The translations under genes and the position numbers were made by a program. DNA of 49,452 bases, taken from IMG/VR virus record IMGVR_UViG_3300024975_000026, positions 1 to 49,452 of that record. One strand, given 5' to 3'. This document shows, in pieces, positions 1 to 9,500 of this stretch. Each line of letters opens with the position of its first letter. Position 1 is the stretch's first letter. The notes beneath the pieces were generated by a model. That model was given only the letters and a program-made list of their open reading frames with translations. It did not search any database and was not told the origin of the DNA. This stretch comes from a virus.

Positions 1-3000
1 TCAGACAAAGAAATCGTGGATCAGCGGCGCCGGCAGGCCCATCGGCTGCAGCGCACTGAAGTCGAAGACGAGCTCGTCCAGCGCAGGCGCGGGGGCTGCG
101 GCAGGCACGCCCGGGGCGCGCCCGAACAGGTCTTCCAGCATCGACAGGTCGGCAAAGTCCACCAGGCCATCGCCGTTGAAGTCGGCATCGGCATCGCCGG
201 TGAAGAAGCGGTCCTCGAACAGGGACAGGTCGGAGAAATCGACCATCAGGTCCTGGTTCAGGTCGGCATCGATGACGTTGCCGAAGCCGTCGTGGTCGCT
301 GTCGCGCTGGTCCGGGTTGGGCACAAAGGGGGCGTTGTCGCGGTAGTCGGCAATGCCGTCGCCGTCGCTGTCCTGCATCAGGCGCACCTGGGTCGAAGCC
401 GGCTGGCCGGCGGCGCTGGGGGTGGCCAGGAACTCGCCCGCCAGACCGGGGGCCAGGTTCAGCCGGGTCGCATAGCTGCCGTTGCCCAGGTTGTCGAGTT
501 GCAGCACGCCGGTGGTCGGGTCGTACTTCACGGCGCTGAAGCGCTGCAGCTGGACGTCGATCACATCGTCGAAGCCCAGATCGGCGATGCTGTCGCCGTG
601 CAGATCCACAGCCCGGTCGCGGAAGGTGTCGGCGCCCGCCCCGCCGGTCAGCCGGTCGGCGCCGCCAAAGCCGCTGAGCAGGTCATCGCCGCCGCGGCCG
701 TCGAGCCGGTCGATGTCGCCGCCGCCCAGCAAGGTGTCGGCCTTGCCGCCGCCGCTGAGGTGGTACTGCTCGAAGTTGATGACCTGGACGCTGTCGATCA
801 CGCTGTTGTTGCCCAGGTTCAGGCGCTGCAGCAGATTGCCGTTGTAGAAGGTGCCGCCGACCTGGGCGCCGTCGCCGACGCCATAGTCCAGCACCAGCAC
901 ATCGACACCGGCGCCGCCGTTCACCTGGTCGAGACCGACGCCGGGATTGATGGTGTCGTTGCCGGCGCCGCCGGCGATGCCGTTGTTGAAGCGGCTGCTC
1001 AGCGTGATCACATCCGCCCCCGAGCCGCTGAAGAAGGCGCCCAGGGTCTCGAAGTGACGGAAGTAGCTGCCGTCGGCAAAGTCGCTGCTGTTGTCGGCCC
1101 CTTCGATGAAGCTGATGTCCTGGGTCTGGTTGCCGAAGTCGGCCGACAGCCTGTCCAGACCGGCGCCGCCGTCAAGCTGCAGCCGGGTACCGGCATTGGC
1201 GAAGTAGCTGTTGCCGAAGCTGAAGAAGATGTCGCTGACCACATCGTCGCCGTCGCCGGCGTCCACCAGGTCCACGCCGTAGCCGCCGCTGCCCCCGCTG
1301 GCGGTGATGGTGTCGTTGCCGGCGCCACCTTGTGCCGTGTCGCTGCCCCAGCCCATGCCCAGGGTGTCGTTGCCGCCATTGCCGACCAGACGGTCGTCCA
1401 GGTCGCCGCCCAGCAGCACGTCGGCCTTGGAGCCGCCGGTGAAGTCATAGCGATTGAAATCAACGATGTACACGCTGTCGATGACGGCCTGGGTGTTGAG
1501 GTCCAGGCGCTGCATATGGCTGTTCGTGATCACGCCGCCGACGTGGGCCTCGTCGCCCTGTGAATAGTCCAGTATCAGCAGGTCTATGCCCGAGCTGCCG
1601 TAGACGAAGTCGATGCCCAGGCCCGGGTTGATGGTGTCGTTGCCGGCGCCGCCGGAGATGCCGTTGTTGGCCCGGCCGCTGAGCAGGAGCTGGTCGTTGC
1701 CCGAGCCCGAGGTGAAGTTGCCCAGGGTCTCGAAGTTGCGGAAGTAGCTGCCGTTGGCGAACTCGGTCGAATTCGACTGGCCCTCGATGAAGACGATGTC
1801 CTGCGTCTGGTCGCCATAGTCGGCCGACAGCCTGTCGTGGCCGGCGCCCCCGTCCAGCTTGAGCCGGGTGGCGGCATTGGTGTAGGTGTAGGCCTGGTTG
1901 AAATTGCTGTCGACCACCACGTCGTCGCCATCGCCGGCATCCCACTGATCGACGCCGTAGCCGTCACTGGGAAAGTCGGTCGCGGCGAGGGTGTCGTTGC
2001 CGCTGCCGCCGTCAATGGTGTCGCTGCCGTTGCGCGGCAAGATCGTGTCGTTGCCGGCGCCGCCGCGCATCACGTCATTGGCGCCGGTGCCGCCGTCTCC
2101 ATAGCTGCCCCTGAGGGTGTCGTTGCCATTGCCACCGTCCAGGATGTTGTTGCCACCGCGGTTGCCATCGAGCACGTCATCGCCATCGCCACCGAACAGG
2201 GTGTCATCACCGAGGGTGCCGGCCAGGCTGTCGTTCTTGCTGCTGCCGGTGATCTGCACCCGCTCGATGTTGTCGGCCGAGATGTTGTCGGGGCGATTGA
2301 AGGGGTCGGCCAGCGTCGCGCGCAGCCAGTTGCCGCCCCAGCTGTAATAGGTGCCGCTGCTTTGCACGCCGGTCAGATCGGACGTGTCGCCGACCGAGAA
2401 GTCCAGCACCAGCGTGTCGGTTCCGGCGCCGCCGTTGACGGTGTCAGCGCCCAGGCCCGGGTTCAGCGTGTCGTTACCGCCGCCAAGGTCGAAGTAATTG
2501 TCCAGCCGGCCGCGCTGCGCGATCTGGTCGTCACCCACCCCGCTGACCAGCCAGCGCAGGGCCTCGAAGTTGCGGAAGTAGGCGCCATCAGCGAACTCGA
2601 TATTGCCGGGCGCCGCGCTGTCCCAGGCGATGGCGCTCTGGTTGGCGAAGTCGGCCGACAGGGTGTCGAACCCGCTACCGCCATCGAGCTGGAACATTGC
2701 GTCGGCTCCCAGCTGATGGACCGAGCCGGTGGCAAAGGCCAGGTTCTCGATCAGATCGTCGCCGGGCCCGCCGTCGAATACGTCATGCCCCCCGGCAATG
2801 CCGTTGTAGGCGAGGCCGAAGGTGCCCTGGCCCGAGAGGGTGTCGTTGCCTTCGCCGCCCAGCAGGGTGTCGGCTCCGCCGTTGCCGCCCAGCTTGTCGT
2901 TGCCCCCCAGCCCGCGCAGGGTGTCGCTGTAGCCATGGACGTTGGAGTACAGCGAGTCAGCCTGGCTGGCGCCGGTGATGTTCAGATGCTCGACACTGGC

Positions 3001-4890
3001 GTAGATGTAGCTGTCCACGACCGCCAGATTGCCGAGGGTATTGCGGTAGATGGAGCTGCCATTGGTGACGATGCCCAGCGCGTTGGCGAGATCGGCGCGC
3101 GAGAAGTCGATGCGCAGCCAGTCCTCGCCGCCGCCGCCGTCGATGCGGTCGGGGCCGCCTGTGGTGGCGCCATAGGTGTGGCCGCCGCCACGCAAGGGCT
3201 CGAAGATATTGGCGCCGGCATCGCCGACCAGATCGTCGCCATGGTCGGTGCCGATGAGGTTCTCGAAGCCGCTGATGCTGATGCCCGTGGCGGCGCCGCC
3301 GGTTTGGTTGGTGGCCAGGTTGACGGCTACGCCGTAGCGGCCATTGCCCCAGCTGTCGGGAAAGGTCCGCGAGAAGCCCTCGAACGAGAGCGTGTCCATG
3401 CCCGCGCCGCCGGCCAGCACCTCGGTCGGTCCGGTGAAGCCCGTCACCGTGCCAAACGCGCCGAAGGTGTGCACGGTCGCGTTGCTGCCGCCATTGACGA
3501 AGTCATCGCCCTCGCCGGCATCGACCGCGTCGCTGCCTCCGCCCGAGAAGATGACGTCATTGCCGCCGTTGGTGCGCAGCGACTGGGCGTAGCCATCGTC
3601 CGCCGGCCCGTCCAGCCGTATCAGATCCGGCTGGTTGCCGGTGGCGAATTCGCCCAGGTGCTGGAAGTTGCGTGCGCGGTCCCCATCGGCGAACAGATAG
3701 TCGTTGGTCTGGCCGGCGAGCCAGGTGATGGACATCGTCTTGTCCGAGTAGTCGGCCGACAGCCGGTTGGCACCTGCACCGCCATCGAGGTCGTCGACAT
3801 TGCCCAGGTCCAGCGTGCGCAGATGGTCGTCGCCCTCGCCGCCGTCCAGCACGTCGCGGCCCGGTCCGCCGTCCAGCAGATTGGCGCGGCCGTTGCCCAG
3901 CAGATAGTCATTGCCGCGGCCGCCTATCGCCTCCTCGATCCAGGTGTCGAAGGCGATGCCGACGTTGCGGGACAGCGCGTTGCCGTTCATCGCGTTGACG
4001 CCAATGTCGGAGTAGGTGCCGGGCGTAAGGTCTATGTTTTGGTCATTGGCGAAGCCGGAGGCATCGATGCGGTCGCGCGCGCCGCCCGCATCCCAGATGG
4101 TGAAGGCCGGTGTCGTCGCCGCGCGGTCGGCTTCGGTGTCGTGGGCCACCAGCTGGAAGGCCCAGCGGTCGGCGTTCGAGTTGAAGCCATAGGTGGTGTC
4201 GCCCAGGCGGGTGCTCACGTCAGGGCCATAGATGCGCTGGGCGGCCAGGATGTCGTAGATCATCGGCGTCAGCACCTCGATGCGGAACCAGTCGGCGGGC
4301 GAGCCGTCGTCATCGGGGTCGAAGTAGGACATCACCGTGAAGCGTGCGGTGTCTTCGTCGTAGTCGCGATGCTCCGCATAGGTCACTCCCCCGTCGTCGC
4401 TGGCGTCGTAGCTGCCGGGGTGCTGGAGACCGATGGCGTGGCCAAACTCGTGCACCGCGGTTTCCCAGCCTGCCAGCCCCCGGACGATGTCCAGCTCGGC
4501 GCGCAGGAACACGTCGGCGTCGTTGGGCAGCACCGGGAACATCAGCGTGCTGTAGGCGAAGCCGTTCGCGCCAGCCGGCATATTGCTGACCTGATTCACG
4601 GTGATGTCGGCATCCTCGTCGCCGGCCTGATAGACGAACTGGGGCGCGATCAGGTCGTCCCAGAGGCCGACGATCTGCATCATCGCGGCCATGCTGTCCG
4701 GCGACATCGAGGTGCGATCGGGATTGAAGTGGCCGCCGATGCCGATGAAGCCGACCACGTCCTGCAGGAGATTGCCAGGATCGACGTCGAAGGCGAAGCT
4801 GATGACGGGCTCCTCCCAGGGGTAGATCCCGGCCGGCATGTCGTCGCCGGCAATCGTGCCGACCATCGCGTGATTGACCAGGATGGGCAT
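1..4890 (-). CDS. Serralysin-like M10 metalloprotease with RTX calcium-binding repeats
   Basis: Predicted secreted zinc protease of 1629 residues. The zinc motif HEFGHAIGLQH lies near residues 146-156, followed by a Met-turn (VMSYFD). The rest is mostly glycine/aspartate nonapeptide repeats (GGxGxDxLxG type), which bind calcium and are typical of type I secreted proteins. About three larger modules of roughly 200 residues are stacked in tandem, each carrying an LSAD..(N/D)Q..I..(I)EG...FA(D/N)G(S/A)YFR.FE(T/A)L block. The C-terminus has Asp-rich TSP3-like and dockerin/EF-hand-like repeats (DSDGDGIADY, DFNGDGLVDF). I place the start at 4890 because GGGAGG precedes that ATG by 7 nt; an upstream in-frame TTG lacks a site. 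No cleavable Sec signal is visible, as expected for type I secretion. No transporter genes are in the window. The substrate is unknown. Confidence 0.88.
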   Translation of the reverse strand: MPILVNHAMVGTIAGDDMPAGIYPWEEPVISFAFDVDPGNLLQDVVGFIGIGGHFNPDRTSMSPDSMAAMMQIVGLWDDLIAPQFVYQAGDEDADITVNQVSNMPAGANGFAYSTLMFPVLPNDADVFLRAELDIVRGLAGWETAVHEFGHAIGLQHPGSYDASDDGGVTYAEHRDYDEDTARFTVMSYFDPDDDGSPADWFRIEVLTPMIYDILAAQRIYGPDVSTRLGDTTYGFNSNADRWAFQLVAHDTEADRAATTPAFTIWDAGGARDRIDASGFANDQNIDLTPGTYSDIGVNAMNGNALSRNVGIAFDTWIEEAIGGRGNDYLLGNGRANLLDGGPGRDVLDGGEGDDHLRTLDLGNVDDLDGGAGANRLSADYSDKTMSITWLAGQTNDYLFADGDRARNFQHLGEFATGNQPDLIRLDGPADDGYAQSLRTNGGNDVIFSGGGSDAVDAGEGDDFVNGGSNATVHTFGAFGTVTGFTGPTEVLAGGAGMDTLSFEGFSRTFPDSWGNGRYGVAVNLATNQTGGAATGISISGFENLIGTDHGDDLVGDAGANIFEPLRGGGHTYGATTGGPDRIDGGGGEDWLRIDFSRADLANALGIVTNGSSIYRNTLGNLAVVDSYIYASVEHLNITGASQADSLYSNVHGYSDTLRGLGGNDKLGGNGGADTLLGGEGNDTLSGQGTFGLAYNGIAGGHDVFDGGPGDDLIENLAFATGSVHQLGADAMFQLDGGSGFDTLSADFANQSAIAWDSAAPGNIEFADGAYFRNFEALRWLVSGVGDDQIAQRGRLDNYFDLGGGNDTLNPGLGADTVNGGAGTDTLVLDFSVGDTSDLTGVQSSGTYYSWGGNWLRATLADPFNRPDNISADNIERVQITGSSKNDSLAGTLGDDTLFGGDGDDVLDGNRGGNNILDGGNGNDTLRGSYGDGGTGANDVMRGGAGNDTILPRNGSDTIDGGSGNDTLAATDFPSDGYGVDQWDAGDGDDVVVDSNFNQAYTYTNAATRLKLDGGAGHDRLSADYGDQTQDIVFIEGQSNSTEFANGSYFRNFETLGNFTSGSGNDQLLLSGRANNGISGGAGNDTINPGLGIDFVYGSSGIDLLILDYSQGDEAHVGGVITNSHMQRLDLNTQAVIDSVYIVDFNRYDFTGGSKADVLLGGDLDDRLVGNGGNDTLGMGWGSDTAQGGAGNDTITASGGSGGYGVDLVDAGDGDDVVSDIFFSFGNSYFANAGTRLQLDGGAGLDRLSADFGNQTQDISFIEGADNSSDFADGSYFRHFETLGAFFSGSGADVITLSSRFNNGIAGGAGNDTINPGVGLDQVNGGAGVDVLVLDYGVGDGAQVGGTFYNGNLLQRLNLGNNSVIDSVQVINFEQYHLSGGGKADTLLGGGDIDRLDGRGGDDLLSGFGGADRLTGGAGADTFRDRAVDLHGDSIADLGFDDVIDVQLQRFSAVKYDPTTGVLQLDNLGNGSYATRLNLAPGLAGEFLATPSAAGQPASTQVRLMQDSDGDGIADYRDNAPFVPNPDQRDSDHDGFGNVIDADLNQDLMVDFSDLSLFEDRFFTGDADADFNGDGLVDFADLSMLEDLFGRAPGVPAAAPAPALDELVFDFSALQPMGLPAPLIHDFFV

Positions 4891-4961
4891 GGTGCGCCTC
4901 CCCAAAGTGCCTTGTGGCCAAGGCTAAGTCGCGGGGCGCACCGCGCCTTGGGGGCCGACCG

Positions 4962-5036
4962 TCAGTTTTCGCGGCCCGAACGGGCCGATGCGTCCTTCAA
5001 ACTAGGGGGCGCCAGCAAACCCTCGCGCTGTGCCAG
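4962..5036 (-). pseudogene. Severed 3' end of the LuxR-family regulator gene
   Basis: Joining this stretch to the regulator at 46810 across the shared TGCCAG duplication restores an open frame. The duplicated CTGGCA encodes Leu-Ala and is followed by 22 codons (beginning QREGLLAPP and ending SGREN) and TGA. The first residues resemble the usual end of a LuxR recognition domain (A-x-x-x-G-L-L). The fragment has no start of its own and is a stranded piece of the interrupted host gene. About 70 bp separate its stop from the start of the RTX protease gene. Confidence 0.85.
5031..5036. repeat. Left copy of the 6-bp target-site duplication TGCCAG
   Basis: TGCCAG directly abuts the left TG terminus of the prophage and recurs at 46810..46815 directly after the right CA terminus. 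Both copies lie in the same reading frame of the interrupted host gene, which supports a true duplication. Confidence 0.85.
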
Positions 5037-5083
5037 TGATGCGCCGCGAGAAAAATGCGGCCCATCCGGTGAGATAAATGCCC
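5037..5083. repeat. Left prophage end with transposase-binding repeats
   Basis: Reading inwards from the TG terminus there are two related blocks about 23 bp apart, GCGAGAAAAATGC (from 5046) and GTGAGATAAATGC (from 5069). The right end, read inwards, carries GTGAGATAAACCC and ATGAGATATTTGC at matching distances. The pair aligns over about 38 bp with roughly 70% identity. This is the layout expected of transposase-binding sites in Mu-type ends. Confidence 0.75.
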
Positions 5084-5093
5084 TTGGCTGAGT

Positions 5094-5130
5094 GTTGCAG
5101 CCAGCGTAACTAAATTCCGCTGGCTGCAAC
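5094..5130 (-). terminator. Stem-loop after the last late gene
   Basis: A perfect 13-bp inverted repeat, GTTGCAGCCAGCG and CGCTGGCTGCAAC, with an 11-nt loop sits just 4 nt beyond the methylase stop codon, at the end of the leftward late transcript. No U-run follows, so it may stabilise the 3' end or act with Rho rather than be a simple intrinsic terminator. It may also stop phage transcription running into host DNA. Confidence 0.6.
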
Positions 5131-5134
5131 CCGG

Positions 5135-5923
5135 TCAGAACAGCCCGGCCGGCTCCTGCGATATCGGCCAGCTGTAGATGATCAGCTCGCGCCTGGTGAC
5201 CTTGTTGCCGCCGCCGCCCACTGTGTAGTCGATCTCCAGCGACTCCATCTCAAACGCTTTGAAGCACTCGCGGATGGCCGGATGGTCGTTCAGGCTCAGA
5301 ACCAGCTTGCCCTTCAGGCTGGCCATCTTGGCTGCCAGGCGCTCGTAGTGCTCCCAGCCGAACTCGACGCCGTAGCCCTCGGTCTCCCAGTACGGCGGGT
5401 CGCAATAGAACAGGGTGTGCGCCCGGTCGTAGCGGTCAATGCAGGCCTCCCAACTGAGGTTCTCCACGTACACCCCGTCCAACCGTAGATGCGCGGCGCT
5501 CAGGTTCTCCTCGATGCGCAGCAGGTTGATCGCCGGCTGGGTGGTTGCGGTGCCCCAGCTCTGTCCCTCAACGCGGCCGCCGAAGGCTTGCTGTTGCAAA
5601 TAGAAGAACCGGGCCGCACGCTGAATGTCCGTCATGCCGGGCGGGTGCGCGTCCTGCTGCCACTTGAACACCTGGCGGCTGGACAGCGCCCAGCGGAACT
5701 GCCGGACGAACTCCTCAAGGTGATGCTGCACCACCCGATACAGGTTGACCAGGTCGCCGTTGACGTCGTTGATCACCTCGACCTTTGCAGGTGGGCGCAT
5801 AAAGAACAACGCTGCGCCGCCTGCGAAGACCTCGACATAGCAGTCGTGCATAGGGAAACGGCTGAGCAGAGTGTCAGCGAGGCGGCGTTTGCCGCCGATC
5901 CAGGGAATGATGGGCTGGGCCAT
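5135..5923 (-). CDS. Dam-type (D12 class) DNA adenine-N6 methyltransferase
   Basis: Predicted 262-residue SAM-dependent adenine methylase. Visible motifs are PWIGGK (residues 7-12), the SAM-binding FAGGAAL (33-39) and the catalytic DPPY (near 173-176), in the D12/Dam order. The length is normal for the family. I chose the ATG at 5923 because CCGGAGC stands just upstream; a longer reading starts at 6013 without support. It is the last gene of the late region, near the prophage end, where Mu carries its DNA-modification gene mom. A role in protecting phage DNA from host restriction is inferred. The recognition site (GATC or other) cannot be read from sequence. Confidence 0.85.
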   Translation of the reverse strand: MAQPIIPWIGGKRRLADTLLSRFPMHDCYVEVFAGGAALFFMRPPAKVEVINDVNGDLVNLYRVVQHHLEEFVRQFRWALSSRQVFKWQQDAHPPGMTDIQRAARFFYLQQQAFGGRVEGQSWGTATTQPAINLLRIEENLSAAHLRLDGVYVENLSWEACIDRYDRAHTLFYCDPPYWETEGYGVEFGWEHYERLAAKMASLKGKLVLSLNDHPAIRECFKAFEMESLEIDYTVGGGGNKVTRRELIIYSWPISQEPAGLF

Positions 5924-6071
5924 TGCGAGCTCCGGGGGGATACACTTCGGCCGCCACGCGTGGTGGCAGGGCCTTGGCTGGCTCGCAGGCATGCACTGCG
6001 GGTTGGTGGCCATCCACGCAGTTACAGCTGCGGGGATGGTCGCCCTGTCTTTTTATGGGGCGTGCGGGGCC

Positions 6072-6404
6072 TCAGACGGCCGGCAGCGGCAAGATCGGGA
6101 CGCCCAGCATCCCATGCAGCACCAGGACCACCAGGGCGCATGGCGCCGCTCCCAGCAGCGTGGCCCAGATATCGGCTTTCTCGACACCATGCGGTGGCGC
6201 CTCACCGTGGGTCAGCGCCTCGTCGTTGGCCTCCTTGTCCATCCGCTCCTTCAGCACAGCGGCCGCCAGCGTGGCGCCTGCGGCCAGGGGGATTGCCAGG
6301 GCGGGCTGTCGGAACAGCATCACCAGCAAATAGACGACGGCGAAGATGATGGAGCCGTAGACGGCGTGGTTGGCCTTGTCTTGGGCCAGGACGGGCAGTT
6401 TCAT
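6072..6404 (-). CDS. Small phage membrane protein, unknown function
   Basis: A 110-residue protein with about three hydrophobic stretches: near residues 14-30, near 34-48 and near the C-terminus. A charged segment between them is rich in Glu, Asp and His. The ATG at 6404 has a good AGGAGA site. It sits between the tail-fibre gene and the methylase, away from the lysis cassette, so calling it a holin would be a guess. Possible roles include a host-membrane factor or an exclusion protein. I do not recognise the family. Confidence 0.6.
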   Translation of the reverse strand: MKLPVLAQDKANHAVYGSIIFAVVYLLVMLFRQPALAIPLAAGATLAAAVLKERMDKEANDEALTHGEAPPHGVEKADIWATLLGAAPCALVVLVLHGMLGVPILPLPAV

Positions 6405-6444
6405 AGCAGTCTCCTGCAGTGGTGGAAGAACTCGGGGCCGCACC

Positions 6445-6564
6445 CTATTTGCAGGCGAGCGGGTTGTTTCGGCAGATGGCTGGACGCTGGTCTTGTGGCT
6501 CGGGGTCGCCGCCGCCACAGCTGGCGAGGATCAAAGCGGCAAGGATTGCGAGTGCTGTTTTCAT
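6445..6564 (-). CDS. 39-residue phage lipoprotein
   Basis: A short gene that begins MKTALAILAALILASCGGG. This is a classic signal peptide with the lipobox LASC, followed by a short Pro/Gln-rich tail ending in CRNNPLACK with two further cysteines. GGAGAAG precedes the ATG by 4 nt. It lies 9 nt after the tail-fibre gene stop (reading leftwards), so it belongs to the same late operon. Its placement beside the receptor-binding tail genes suggests a cell-surface role such as masking a receptor, as some phage lipoproteins do. That is inference only. Confidence 0.6.
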   Translation of the reverse strand: MKTALAILAALILASCGGGDPEPQDQRPAICRNNPLACK

Positions 6565-6573
6565 GGTCTTCTC

Positions 6574-9500
6574 CTAGACGCAGATGCCCGCCGCGATGAG
6601 CGCCGCGCGGAGCTGGTTGGTGAGGGTGTCGTTGGCATTGGCCACAGTGAGAGCGCCGTTGACGGCATAGGCTGCCTGGGGGGTCTTGCCGTTGCAGCCG
6701 AAGCCGGCGGTGACCTGCAGGCCGCCGAAGTTCAGCGCCATCTGGATGGTGTTGGCCACCCCGTTGTGGCCGGACGTCGGGACGCCAAACCAGAGGCGGT
6801 TGGCGGTGTCGATGCCGATGCCATACGGCTGTTGGCCATTCCTGGTCAGTCCGTAGTAGCTGTAGCTACCGGAGCCACCGCCGCCGTCGCGTGTCACGTT
6901 GACCGTGCCGTAGGGGTCATGAGTCGCGGTTCCCTTCGCGATGCTGACGGCCCCCTCGCCCTTGAACGCTATGTTTCCGTTGGCATCTGAATAGACGCCG
7001 ATAGCGCCCCCCGTGGCCAGCCCTTTCACTGCGCAGCCGGCCGAGACGTTGTTGTATCCCTGCACGCCCGCATAGTCCGTCGACGTGCTGTTCGTCGTGC
7101 CGAAGACGCCGTCATTGATGTTCGAGTCGCCTTCAACGCCTTTGCCGTTGATCGACTTGCCGAAGACCCCGATGTAGCTGTACGACCGACCGCGCAAGCC
7201 GATGGTGGTGTTTCCTGCGGTGATCGATCCGAAGTCGCCCAGCGCGTAGGTGCTGCCATAGCTCGTTGGCCCGATCGCTGCAAGCAGCTCGATGCCACCC
7301 CCTGCGTCGTCATAGAAGCGGGCTGTGTTGGAGCTGCTCTCATTGATCACCACCCGGCGGCCGCTGGTGGCAGTGCGGATCAACAGCCCGTTGATCTCGC
7401 CGGCTGTGACCGTGCCGAGGTTGGCAGTGATTGCCGAAAGCGCACCCACCTTGAAGAAGCTGAGGTACGGCCGCTCCCAAGTGATGGTGTCCGTCGCCTT
7501 GACATAGATGCCGTTGATCTCCCACTGAGCCTCATTCGACGCGACGGTCGGAGGCGAGGCGTACCAGACCTCTCCGAGCCCCCAAGCATTCGACGCCGGC
7601 GAGCTGGTGGCGCCGAGGCTGGTCCTGGTGCCCGAGCCGAAGGATGAGCTGCTCAAAATGACCGTGTACGCCTTGCGGGCCGAGTCGCCTGCATTCCCAC
7701 TGCTGCCAGAGGCCCGAACGCTCGCGCTGGACCACGCGATGCTGTCTGTAGGGGTCGTGTTGGTATTGGTCAGCGTGACCTCGGCCGCCCAAAGCGTGTA
7801 GCCCGGGACCGGCGTAGCTCCTGGCGTCAGCGACCAGCCACTTGGAGCGGCTGAAATGCCGCCTCCGGCCCACGTGTATGTGGATGTGCCCGTGGGCGCG
7901 GTCGGAATCGACAGTGCCCATAGATACGCCGTGGGGTAGGCCGTGCGCGTGCCGTTGGCGCCGGGCGAACCCGGTGACCCTGGCGAGCCCGGCGAACCAG
8001 GTGACCCTGTATCACCTGGCAAGCCGGTCGAGCCTTGCGGGCCTGCGAGACTCTTCGCCAGCGCAAACTTCACCGGGTCTGGCGTTGGGTATCCCGACCT
8101 GGTCGCCGACACCGTCACATAGCCACTGTCCACCGACATGGCAGACACAGTGATCGTTGGCACGCCGCCTGGGTACGTCAGCGGCGCCGTCACGCCCGAC
8201 GAAGGCGTGGCGCTGATCGTCCAGTTCGCCGTGTCGTTGACCAGGCCGAGCCAGATCGTCACCGTCGTCACCGCCCCGGCAAACGAGCTGACCACGCCCG
8301 CGCTGCTGGCCGCCAGCACATGCACCTCGTTGCTCAGCAGCAGGCGAACGCCGGCCACGCCGTCAACACCATCGCGCAGCTTGTGGATCGTCACTGCGTC
8401 GGCCTGCGTGCCCTGCGAGGCGCGGATGGTCACCATGTCGGTGGCCATGTCCGCATAGTCCAGCGTAGCCACGTTGTCGACCACGGTCAGCGTGGCGGTA
8501 CCGGCAATCACGTCCCAGTCGAAGGCACCGAACAGGCCCTGGCTCTCTGCCGTGAGCGTGATCGAGGTTGGCGAGGCCACGCCCAGGCTGTTGACCGCGA
8601 ACGCCTGGGCGTCGGTACGGAGCCTCAACAGCGGCACGGTGGCCGCCACATAGCCCACAGCCAGCTCGGTGGGCGTCACCGAGGTGCGGCCCGCCTTGTC
8701 CACATGCTCCGCCCAGATCGTGTAGAAGCCATCGGCCGGCGGCGCCCACACATGGCTCGACGCCGCGCCGGCCCAAATCGGCACGGCCGTCGCATAGTCG
8801 CTGCCCAGCAGCAGGCGCGTCTCGCGGTAGATGCCGGCGCTGTAGGGCGTCCAGTCAATCAGCAGGCCGCCAAACACCACGGTGCCGTCGAGATCGGTCA
8901 CATCTGCCGGGCGCGGCAGCTCGCCCGTCAGCTCCAGGCTGTCGCCAAAGGCCGGCGACACGTTCCCGAGCGCGTTGATCGTCTGCACGAACACCTCGAA
9001 CAGGCCCGTCTGCAGGCCGTCCACGTCCACCGTGTTGCTGGTGGTGTCCGGCAGCGTGGCCCAGGGGCCGTTAGCGATGCGCCAGGTCACCCGGTAACGC
9101 AGGCCCAGCGCGGGCGCCTCCCAGGCCACGCTGACGCGAATGCGGGGGTTCGCCACATCTACGTAGGGGCTCTCGGTGATGTCGATCGCCGTCAGCGGTG
9201 GCGAGGCCGTGGTGAGCCGAGACACCGGCTTCACGTCCAGCTTCAGGCCTGACTCGATGTGGCCATACTTGCTCGGGTTGTGAGCCACGCCCAACAACTC
9301 GAACTGGTTTTTGCCCTTCACCTCGCTGATCGATATGCAGCGCCAGGTGGTGGCCGCCACCATATTGCTCTCCAGCAACCACACCGTCTGCGCACCAGGT
9401 GCGGCCGAGAACGGCGTGCCCACCTCCAGCGTGCGGCGCACGCCGGCAGCCGTGGTCACCACGCGCGCCTCGGTCAGCATGCGCAGCGGCTCGGCCGGGT

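Noticed and set aside
1837-5091. Long plus-strand open frame opposite the RTX protease (also 16..1563)
   Set aside because: It is a mirror of the high-GC, repetitive coding strand; it is Val/Ala/Gly-rich with no domain and no ribosome site.
5924-6071. Possible fourth late element before the methylase
   Set aside because: No sequence like the 24-bp repeat is present; the 148-bp gap holds only a weak CGCAG/CTGCG hairpin.
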